Assembly: GCA_963663395.1 (NCBI GenBank)
Contig: OY760226.1
Coordinates: forward strand, 620,001 to 684,000
DNA: 64,000 bases
Origin: Azophilus sp963663395
Lineage (GTDB): Bacteria; Pseudomonadota; Gammaproteobacteria; Pseudomonadales; Azotimanducaceae
Direction: 5' to 3'
Position 1 is the stretch's first letter, and every line of letters starts with the position of its first letter. Below are positions 26,308 to 33,208 of this stretch, one piece after another. The notes under the pieces are model-generated. The model had not been told where the DNA came from. It saw only the letters and a list, made by a program, of their open reading frames with translations, and did not search any database. Made by a program: the position numbers and the translations under genes.

Positions 26308-27612
26308 TCATCGCGCCCGGTCCGGGGAGGTTGAGGAGGGATCGCCGATGGGGGCAAGGCGTGCGTCCGCGGCCAGTGCGTCGAGATTGCTGCCGTTCAG
26401 CGATTTCAGGAAGGCAATCAGATCCTCTTTATGGTGCGGGGCCAGGCCGAGGGGTCGAATCCGCGGATCCAGTCCCTCGTTCGGTACGCACCCCGCATTG
26501 TAGAAGTCGACCACTTCCGCCAGGGTGGCGAGTGAGCCGTCGTGCATGTAAGGCGCCGTGACGGCTACGTTCCTCAGGCTGGGCGTGCGGAACTTCCAGC
26601 GGTCTTGTGGCCGGCCGGTTGCCTCGTAGCGGCCGAGGTCTGAAAGCCGCGGTTCGGGGATGTCATCTTTTCGGTCGACGAATACTCCGGGAGCCAATTG
26701 CACACGGCGGCTCGGTTCCATTGCCCGCCGGAACCCCAGCCCGGTGTTGTGAAAGTCGTCATCGGTGAATTGGGCATGGCCGTCCTGTAGCTGGTGGCAC
26801 TCCGAACAGTCCCTGTCGACGAACAGGGCGAAACCCCGTTTTGCGGACTCCGTCAGGGCATCGGCCTCGCCGCCGAAATACCAGCGGTCGAACGGCGAGT
26901 TGGCGGACAGCAGAGCCCGCTGGTATTCGGCCAGGGCCCGGCCGAGGGTTTGCATGCCGACCCCGTTCCCGTATACCGCCTGAAAGGAGGCGTCGTAATC
27001 GTCGATTTCCCGCAACTGCCGAAGAACGGTGCCCACCGAGGGATTGCCCATCTCGTTCGCGGCGAGCAGCGGTGACCAGATCTGCTGTTCGAGGTTTTCC
27101 TCGCGTCCGTCGAAAAACAGGGTAGTGCGATAGGCGACGTTATAGAGAGCCGGGGCATTACGCTTGACCGAGCGCCCCTCGATGCCTACAGGCGTTCTCA
27201 GTTCATTCTGCGTGAACCCCTGTTCGGGGACGTGGCAGTTGGCGCAGGACAGCGTGCCGTTGAAGGAAAGGCGCCGGTCGAAGAAAAGGCGCCTTCCGAG
27301 TTCGATGCCGGCCGCGCTTGCGGTCTGTCCGGCGGCCATCGGCGGCAGCCCGAGCGGTGGCTCTGCTGCCAGCGCCTGCAAACGGGCGGATTCCCCGCCG
27401 AGTGCGCCGATGCGGCGGGAGTCCGTGACGTAATCGGTGGTCTCGTAACCGCTCCGCTCGTCACCACGCCCGACCCGCTCGAACTCGTCGGGCTGTGCAG
27501 CCGCCGGGAGAAGATAGAGAAGAAGCAGCGGCAGCAGCGCACTGGAGCGGCGACAGACGGTCACCGCGAGCAACCGCGTACTGGTCCGGATGATTGAACG
27601 GGTCACTACCAC
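26308..27612 (-). CDS. Diheme cytochrome c peroxidase / MauG-family protein
   Basis: A 434-residue periplasmic diheme protein. A signal peptide (LLPLLLLYLLPAAA) precedes two heme-c sites, CANCH (about residue 125) and CSECH (about 270). FFDRRLSFNGTLSCANC, SPLLAANEMGNPS and TPSLRNVAVTAPYMHDGSLA are typical of the CcpA/MauG family. Its divergent neighbour is an SBP56-type methanethiol oxidase with a SCO gene; a MauG homologue is known beside mtoX in methanethiol-degrading bacteria, so a role in MtoX maturation or electron transfer is inferred. The 120-bp divergent region contains a dispersed repeat. Confidence 0.9.
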   Translation of the reverse strand: MVVTRSIIRTSTRLLAVTVCRRSSALLPLLLLYLLPAAAQPDEFERVGRGDERSGYETTDYVTDSRRIGALGGESARLQALAAEPPLGLPPMAAGQTASAAGIELGRRLFFDRRLSFNGTLSCANCHVPEQGFTQNELRTPVGIEGRSVKRNAPALYNVAYRTTLFFDGREENLEQQIWSPLLAANEMGNPSVGTVLRQLREIDDYDASFQAVYGNGVGMQTLGRALAEYQRALLSANSPFDRWYFGGEADALTESAKRGFALFVDRDCSECHQLQDGHAQFTDDDFHNTGLGFRRAMEPSRRVQLAPGVFVDRKDDIPEPRLSDLGRYEATGRPQDRWKFRTPSLRNVAVTAPYMHDGSLATLAEVVDFYNAGCVPNEGLDPRIRPLGLAPHHKEDLIAFLKSLNGSNLDALAADARLAPIGDPSSTSPDRAR

Positions 27613-27621
27613 CGCCCAATC

Positions 27622-27656
27622 TTAGCCCGACCCATTGATGATTGAACTACTGCGGC
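27622..27656 (+). repeat. Dispersed intergenic repeat, copy 2
   Basis: Partner of 21684-21718 (30 of 35 positions identical). It lies in the divergent interval between the MauG-like gene and the SBP56 gene. Confidence 0.6.
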
Positions 27657-27732
27657 TGTCAGATGCCGGCCATGCATTTGCCTCGCGTTTGGGTTTAGCA
27701 TAGGCGCCTCTTGGGAAGCTGGCGGAGGCAAT

Positions 27733-29064
27733 GTGAAGAGACTGATCGCAGCGCTGTTTGTTACGTTTTGTTCAATCGTCTGGGCGCCGGTTCGCGCCGA
27801 TGAGACCTGCATGTCGCCTTACATGGCGAAGATTGTCGGCCAGGAGGACTTCGTCTACATCTGGACGCTGGGCATGGAGGGTGTCGGCGACGAGCAGGAC
27901 AAGCTGGTCACCGTTGACGTCAACCCGGACTCTCCCGAATACGGGCAGGTGGTGGACAGCGTCTCCGTGGGCGGCCGCAACGAGGCCCACCATTCCGGGC
28001 TGACGGACGACCGCCGTCACCTCTGGGCCAGCGGGCTCGATACCAGCAAGATCTTCATCTTCGACATCCACACCGATCCGGCGGCGCCGCGCGTGGTGAA
28101 TACCATCGACGACTTCGTCGCGAAGAGCGGTGGTGTGGTGGGGCCGCACACCAGCTATGCGCTTCCCGGCCGGATGATGATTACGGGCCTGTCCAACAAC
28201 CGCGACCACGGCGGCCGCACGGGCATCGTCGAGTACACCAATGACGGCGACTACATCGCCACCCACTGGATACCGACGGACGACAACCTGCAGGGCGCCG
28301 TGAAGGCCGGCAACTTCGCCGACGGCTACGGTTACGATGTGCGCGTCCTGCCGCGACGCAACGTGCTCGTCACCTCGTCGTTCACCGGCTGGAACAACTA
28401 CATGATGAACCTCGGCCAGATGATGGGCGACGCCGAGGCCATGAAGCGCTTCGGTAACACCGTGATCGTCTGGGACCTGCACGCCCGCACGCCGAAGAAG
28501 ATTCTCGACGTGCCCGGCGCGCCGCTGGAGATTCGCTGTGCCTGGGGTTCGCGCAGCAACTACTGCTTCACCACCACGGCGCTGACCTCGAAGATCTGGC
28601 TGATCCACGAAGACGCGGCCGGCGAGTGGCACGCGAAGGCTGTCGCGGACATCGGTGATGCCTCGAAGATCCCGCTGCCCGTGGACATCTCCATTTCCGC
28701 GGACGACTCCCTGCTCTGGGTCAACACCTGGAACGACGGCAAGACCCGGCTATTCGACATCTCCGATCCTCACGCGCCGACGCAGATCCTGGAGGAACAG
28801 ATCGGCGAGCAGGTCAACATGGCCTCGCAGAGCTGGGACGGCGAGCGCGTCTACTACACGTCCTCACTCCTGGCCAACTGGGACAAGACCGAGGGCGAGA
28901 ACGACCTGCAGTACTTCAAGCTGTACGGCTGGGATGGCGAGAAGCTCACGCACCGGTTCACCATAGATTTCCTGGAGGCGAAGCTCGGGGCTCCACACCA
29001 GATGCGTTTTGGTGCCTACGCGCTCTACGGCAAGAAGCCACCGGCGAAGGTCGCCGCGCGTTAG
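27733..29064 (+). CDS. mtoX: Selenium-binding protein family (SBP56) methanethiol oxidase
   Basis: A 443-residue secreted SBP56-family protein. Bacterial members (MtoX) are periplasmic copper enzymes that oxidise methanethiol to formaldehyde, H2S and H2O2. A signal peptide (MKRLIAALFVTFCSIVWAPVRA) is followed by family segments: IWTLGMEGVGDEQDKLVTVD, GGRNEAHHSGLTDD, RHLWASGLDTSKIFIFDI, GPHTSYALPG and NWDKTEGENDLQYFK. GTG 27733 has a GGAGG site. The neighbours (MauG-like and SCO) match the mtoX gene cluster described for methanethiol degraders. Activity is inferred from family and context. Confidence 0.85.
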   Translation: MKRLIAALFVTFCSIVWAPVRADETCMSPYMAKIVGQEDFVYIWTLGMEGVGDEQDKLVTVDVNPDSPEYGQVVDSVSVGGRNEAHHSGLTDDRRHLWASGLDTSKIFIFDIHTDPAAPRVVNTIDDFVAKSGGVVGPHTSYALPGRMMITGLSNNRDHGGRTGIVEYTNDGDYIATHWIPTDDNLQGAVKAGNFADGYGYDVRVLPRRNVLVTSSFTGWNNYMMNLGQMMGDAEAMKRFGNTVIVWDLHARTPKKILDVPGAPLEIRCAWGSRSNYCFTTTALTSKIWLIHEDAAGEWHAKAVADIGDASKIPLPVDISISADDSLLWVNTWNDGKTRLFDISDPHAPTQILEEQIGEQVNMASQSWDGERVYYTSSLLANWDKTEGENDLQYFKLYGWDGEKLTHRFTIDFLEAKLGAPHQMRFGAYALYGKKPPAKVAAR

Positions 29065-29124
29065 TGCGGTGTTGAACCGGGAATGAGAGCCGTCCCGGCA
29101 ACGGATCGGTGAATCGGCGCATCG

Positions 29125-29961
29125 GTGGCATCCTCGAAGGCGAAGAAACGTTGCAGGGCTGCTGGCGCGACCGCGAGGCGGTCTCCCCGCCGGGTGTGTA
29201 GCAGCGTGTCCGGGCGCGGGCCGCAGCCGGCGCTGCCCGAGCGTTTCAGCGGCGCAATCGGAAGGGCCTTGCGATGTGGCGCCGGCATTGCACTCATGGT
29301 TGGGGCGGGGCTGGCAAATGCGGCGAGCGGCGACCACGATCATCCGCAGCCCCAGGTGCTGGCCCCCGGTTACGCCGATCTTGAATACGTGCCGCCGGAG
29401 CCGGGCAGCTACGCGTTGCCGCCCCTGGGTCCGGCCGGCGACGGCGCGGTGCTCGACAGCGGCGGCAAGCCCGCCCGGGTGCACGATTTTCTTGGTGACA
29501 AGATCGTGGTGCTCAGCTTCATCTACACCCGGTGCAACGACATAAACGGCTGTCCGCTGGCGAGCCACGTGCTGCGCGGCGTTCAGAACCGGCTGCTGGA
29601 AACGGGAGACCTGCGCGAGTCGGTGCGGCTGGTGAGCTTCAGCTTCGACCCCGGCTACGACACGCCGGAAGTGCTGGCCGACTACAGTGGATATTTCAGG
29701 AAGCCGGACTACGACTGGCGTTTCCTGACCTGCGGTTCCGAGGAAGAACTCGACCCCATCCTCGACCAGTTCGGCCAATGGATCATCAAGGACTACGACG
29801 AGCAGGGCAACTACCTCGGCACCATGTCGCATGTGCTGCGCGTCTACCTGATCGACCGCGCCAAACGCATCCGCAACATCTACAGCGTGTCGTTTCTGCA
29901 CGCCGATACCCTGCTGAACGACATCCGCACGCTGGAGATGGAGGTGTCGCAACAGGGTTAA
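29125..29961 (+). CDS. SCO1/SenC family copper chaperone with CX5C site
   Basis: SCO proteins deliver copper through a thioredoxin-like fold with two Cys and one His. The 278-residue frame has the segment VVLSFIYTRCNDINGCPLAS, RLVSFSFDPGYDTPEVL and a later His in SHVLRVYLIDR. The two cysteines are five residues apart rather than the usual three. The start is uncertain: GTG 29125 gives a long Arg-rich lead, whereas TTG 29269, after a GGAAGG site, gives MRCGAGIALMVGAGLANA, a clean signal peptide. It follows mtoX after 60 bp, consistent with supplying copper to MtoX. Confidence 0.85.
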   Translation: MASSKAKKRCRAAGATARRSPRRVCSSVSGRGPQPALPERFSGAIGRALRCGAGIALMVGAGLANAASGDHDHPQPQVLAPGYADLEYVPPEPGSYALPPLGPAGDGAVLDSGGKPARVHDFLGDKIVVLSFIYTRCNDINGCPLASHVLRGVQNRLLETGDLRESVRLVSFSFDPGYDTPEVLADYSGYFRKPDYDWRFLTCGSEEELDPILDQFGQWIIKDYDEQGNYLGTMSHVLRVYLIDRAKRIRNIYSVSFLHADTLLNDIRTLEMEVSQQG

Positions 29962-29968
29962 GTCGCGC

Positions 29969-31192
29969 GTGGTGCGCGAGCCGGAAGCGATCGATACCGT
30001 GGACGAGACCATCAGCTTCATCGACTGGCCCGGAGATGGGCTGCTGATCGACCCACTGCTCGGCGCCATCGCCGCCCAGGCCGCCGCTGCGGACGAGACC
30101 CGCAGTGTCAGCGACGAGGTCATTGCGCTGATCAAGGCAAACCCGGTCATGGGCATGGCGGCCAGCAGGTCGCTCGGCGGACTCGATAGTCCGGTCGCGG
30201 CGGTGGCCCGGGAACTGGGGGCCGTGGCCCAGGCCTGCACCTCGACGGCCTGGTGCCTGTGGAATCACCTCTGCACCTGGCATTTCTTCTGCGGCCTGCT
30301 CGGGCCCGAACACGCCGGGTTGCTCGCCGGCATCGTCGCCAACCGGGAATGGGTCTCCTTTCCCGCGGGGGCGAGCACCCGCGTAAAGGGTGAATTGCGG
30401 GGCGAAGAGATCTACCTCGAGGGAACCGCGGCGTTCGGTTCCGGCGCCCGCTACGGCGAGTGGGCCGGCGTCGGGTTCGTCATGGCCGATGCGCCGAGGG
30501 CGCGGAGATTCACGCTGGTGGACCTGCGCGGTACGGGGGTCGAGGTGGAGCCCACCTGGAAAGCCATGAGCCTGCGCGCGTCGGCGACCGATCATGTGCA
30601 CTACCGGGGCGTATCGGTACCGGCAGGGCGCAACGTTCCCTTTCCCGACTTCTTCCGGGAAGTGTTTCGCGACCCTGGCCATCCGGTAATCGACCGACGG
30701 TACCGGGAAGACTGGGTGGCCCTCTCGGACCTGTGGCTCGGCGCCATGGCGGTGGGCCTGACTGCCGCGGCCCTGGCCGAAACCGCCGAAGGCATTCGCG
30801 GGCGTGTGGCGATTGCGGGCGTCAAGATGATCGAACGACCGACCATCCATGTGAACCTCGGCCAGGCCGGCGCCCTGGTCAAGACCGCCGCGGACACGGT
30901 GGTCAACGCCTGTGAAGAGACGGATGCGCGCATAGAGACCGGCGTTGCGCCCACCGAGACGGATTATCTGCGGCAGACAGGCGCGGCGATGCAGGCCCTT
31001 GCCTGCTGCGATGACGCGATGCGGCTCGTCCTGCGGGTGCTCGGCGGCAACGGTTTGCGGGAAGGAAGTACCTTCGAGCGCCGCTACCGCGATTTCCAGG
31101 CGATGCCCCTGCACATCAACGCCCACCGGGACCGGGTCAGCGAACAGATCGGGCGCCACCTGCTTGGCCTTGAGCCGGAAAACCCGATTTGA
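29969..31192 (+). CDS. Acyl-CoA dehydrogenase / flavin monooxygenase-like protein
   Basis: A 407-residue flavoprotein of the acyl-CoA dehydrogenase fold, closest in pattern to the group-D two-component monooxygenases (HsaA/HpaH-like). Visible are the hydrophobic segment CTSTAWCLWNHLCTWHFF, the GTAAFGSGARYGEWAGVGFV middle strand region and VLRVLGGNGLREGSTFERRY near the C-terminus. Two adjacent in-frame GTG codons (29969, 29972) serve as start, 8 bp after the SCO stop. It may form the last gene of the mtoX transcript; a link to methanethiol is not established. Confidence 0.75.
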   Translation: MVREPEAIDTVDETISFIDWPGDGLLIDPLLGAIAAQAAAADETRSVSDEVIALIKANPVMGMAASRSLGGLDSPVAAVARELGAVAQACTSTAWCLWNHLCTWHFFCGLLGPEHAGLLAGIVANREWVSFPAGASTRVKGELRGEEIYLEGTAAFGSGARYGEWAGVGFVMADAPRARRFTLVDLRGTGVEVEPTWKAMSLRASATDHVHYRGVSVPAGRNVPFPDFFREVFRDPGHPVIDRRYREDWVALSDLWLGAMAVGLTAAALAETAEGIRGRVAIAGVKMIERPTIHVNLGQAGALVKTAADTVVNACEETDARIETGVAPTETDYLRQTGAAMQALACCDDAMRLVLRVLGGNGLREGSTFERRYRDFQAMPLHINAHRDRVSEQIGRHLLGLEPENPI

Positions 31193-31385
31193 GCGACGCC
31201 CGCTCCCTTGACCGGAGGATTACCGCGGGCTGCAGGGTGCAGGAAATGGTGGTGACGACCGCCAGGAACATGGCCGAGTAGTTGTGCCCTAACTGGGCCT
31301 GCTGCCTCCTGGATTTGCGGATTTGCTTTCGCTTCCATGCCCGTCCCGATGGTAGCCTTGGCGTTCGATTCCTGTCCATTGAGCC

Positions 31386-32066
31386 ATGTGCGGAAGATTC
31401 TTTAGAACGGAGGTGAGCTACGAGGAGTACCTCGCTCACTTCGATCTGTCACGGGATGAGGAAGGCGAGTTTCCGGGCACGGAGGCAGCCTACAACGTCG
31501 CACCCACGCAGATAGCGCCGGTGGTTCGGCGCCCGGAGGGCGCCACGCAGGCGGAGATGGCTTTTGCGCGCTGGGGTCTTGTGCCCTTCTGGTGGAACAA
31601 GTCCATAAAGGAAATGAAGTTTTCCACCTTCAACGCGCGCAGCGAGACCGCCGCGACATCCAGGGTCTTCCGACATGCCTACCGGCACAGGCGCTGCCTG
31701 GTGCCCGTGAGCGGCTATTACGAGTGGTCGGGGCCGCGCGGGCGGAAAACGCCTTACGCGATCGGCTGCCGCAACCGGCGCTGGTTCTGCCTCGGCGGGC
31801 TGTGGGAGAAGTCGGTAGTCGACGGCAACGATATCGAAAGCTTCACCATACTTACGACGACCCCCAATGAAATGATGGCGGAGATTCACAACCGGATGCC
31901 CGTAATCGTTCATCCCGGCAACTATGCCCGCTGGCTCGATGCGGACTCCGGCGATGTTTCCGAGTTGTGCAGTCCTTATCCGGCGGAAGAAATGGAAGCC
32001 TGGAAGGTCGGCACGGCTGTCGGCAACGTGCGCAATCAGGGGCGGGAGCTTATCGCGGAAGTCTGA
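31386..32066 (+). CDS. yedK: SRAP / YedK-type abasic-site-processing protein
   Basis: SRAP proteins (HMCES/YedK) cross-link covalently to abasic sites in single-stranded DNA through Cys2. The 226-residue protein begins MCGRF, keeping Cys2 after Met removal. It has YNVAPTQIAPVV, the conserved Asn in STFNARSET, the Glu in SGYYEW and the His in IHNRMPVIVHP. All active-site residues are present. It converges with ysxC across a 21-bp tandem-repeat block. Confidence 0.93.
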   Translation: MCGRFFRTEVSYEEYLAHFDLSRDEEGEFPGTEAAYNVAPTQIAPVVRRPEGATQAEMAFARWGLVPFWWNKSIKEMKFSTFNARSETAATSRVFRHAYRHRRCLVPVSGYYEWSGPRGRKTPYAIGCRNRRWFCLGGLWEKSVVDGNDIESFTILTTTPNEMMAEIHNRMPVIVHPGNYARWLDADSGDVSELCSPYPAEEMEAWKVGTAVGNVRNQGRELIAEV

Positions 32067-32103
32067 GCCGCGAGCCATTGCGGTTCACATACGTTTCGCC
32101 GCC

Positions 32104-32208
32104 GCGCTCCTGCGCACGGCCTCTGCGCTCCTGCGCACGGCCTCTGCGCTCCTGCGCACGGCCTCTGCGCTCCTGCGCACGGCCTCTGCGCCCCGGCGCA
32201 CGGCCCCT
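32104..32208 (+). repeat. Tandem repeat, 21-bp unit, five copies
   Basis: The unit GCGCTCCTGCGCACGGCCTCT occurs four times exactly (from 32104, 32125, 32146 and 32167), with a fifth degenerate copy at 32188-32208. It fills most of the space between the convergent ends of yedK and ysxC. The 21-bp period keeps frame, but no gene is supported here. Confidence 0.95.
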
Positions 32209-32217
32209 TCAGTCGCG

Positions 32218-32829
32218 TCATCCCGTTTGGGGTGATCCGTCTCCGTGTATCCATCCGTCGAGGACGGCGAGCAGTTCCTCGACTCCCAGGCCGTTGGCCG
32301 CCGAGAACAACTGCACGGAAATGTGCCCGGTGTATTGCTGCCGGTAACGGGTGAGCGCCTGGCGTCGAGCGCCGGATTTCAGCTTGTCCGCCTTGTTCAG
32401 CAGCACATGCAGCGGCATTTCGGAGGCGGCGGCCCAGTCGATGAGTTCCACGTCGAACGGCGTGCCGGGATGCCGGATGTCGGTGACCAGCACAACCCCG
32501 GCAAGCTGGTTCCTGAACGACAGAAACTCGTTCACCGCCCGCTGCCAGCGTTGCTGTTCCTGGCGGCCCGCGCTGGCGTAGCCGTAACCGGGCAGGTCCA
32601 CAAGGCGCCCCCCGCCCGCAACCTGGAAGAAGTTGATCAGCCGGGTGCGCCCGGGCGTCTTGCTCACCCTGGCGGTGCGGCGGTTGCCGGTCAGCCGGTT
32701 GAGCACGCTCGATTTTCCCGCGTTCGAGCGCCCTGCCAGGGCGACTTCCGGTTCGTCGCCGGACGGGCAGCGTGCGAGATCGGGCGCGCTGGCCAGGAAC
32801 TCGGTTGCAAGACGTGGCGGCTGGTTCAC
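32218..32829 (-). CDS. ysxC: Ribosome biogenesis GTPase YsxC/EngB
   Basis: An essential TRAFAC GTPase of large-subunit assembly. The 203-residue protein has G1 GRSNAGKSS, G2/G3 regions KTPGRT and VDLPGYGYA, and G4 NKAD (HVLLNKADKLKSG). GTG 32829 with a nearby AGG gives MNQPPRLATEFLASAPDL, a normal-length protein; a longer frame to 32922 reads through the promoter-like repeat. In pseudomonads it is divergent from cytochrome c4; here a 2.5-kb insertion separates them. Confidence 0.95.
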   Translation of the reverse strand: MNQPPRLATEFLASAPDLARCPSGDEPEVALAGRSNAGKSSVLNRLTGNRRTARVSKTPGRTRLINFFQVAGGGRLVDLPGYGYASAGRQEQQRWQRAVNEFLSFRNQLAGVVLVTDIRHPGTPFDVELIDWAAASEMPLHVLLNKADKLKSGARRQALTRYRQQYTGHISVQLFSAANGLGVEELLAVLDGWIHGDGSPQTG

Positions 32830-33105
32830 GTTGCCTGGTCCCGTTTCGGGAAACTTCCGCGCCCGGTCGGGGCGCGCGGCCCGGCATCGGACACGCCGGG
32901 CGGACGCGTTACACCTTAACATCAGGGATCGGGACGCGGGCGCCGGCCGGGCAGGCGATGCCGGGGTCGCCGGACTCCGCGCGTTTCCACAGGACTACGA
33001 ATGTAGATGCAGTTGAGGGTTTGGGTCGGCACCTATTGCCTGGTGCCGGTAGTCGGCGCGTCAGGCGCCGGCGGTCAGGTGGTGCGCAAGACACGGTGGT
33101 TTGCC
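32813..33105 (+). repeat. Direct repeat A: duplicated ysxC-cytochrome c4 junction (left copy)
   Basis: This segment matches 35336-35688. It begins with an identical 30-bp run that includes the first codons of ysxC. It continues with near-identical blocks (CGCGCCCGGTCGGGGCGCGCGGCCCGG split by few changes, GACGCGTTACACC, ACATCAGGGAT). It ends in the first about 33 codons of a cytochrome c4 gene. The B copy is about 60 bp longer in the middle. The A copy has lost the TATAAT found in B. Confidence 0.9.
33007..33105 (+). pseudogene. Degenerate 5' fragment of cytochrome c4
   Basis: Starts ATGCAGTTGAGGGTTTGGGT, identical to the real cytochrome c4 gene at 35590, and encodes MQLRVWVGTYCLVPVVGASG. The ungapped match fades after about 33 codons, before any heme motif, so this is a non-functional leftover of the junction duplication. 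Its ribosome-binding site is also degraded compared with the intact copy. Confidence 0.85.
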
Positions 33106-33208
33106 CCTTGTCTCGACCTTACTCGGGATTCTGTAGATGGAGCAGGCACAGGGAAACCTTTTCGTCCTGCTCAGGTCCAATTCGCGACGGTGGACCAGGA
33201 GATGGCCG

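Noticed and set aside
32104..32208. Repeat array considered as CRISPR
   Set aside because: The units are directly adjacent with no unique spacers and no cas genes are present.
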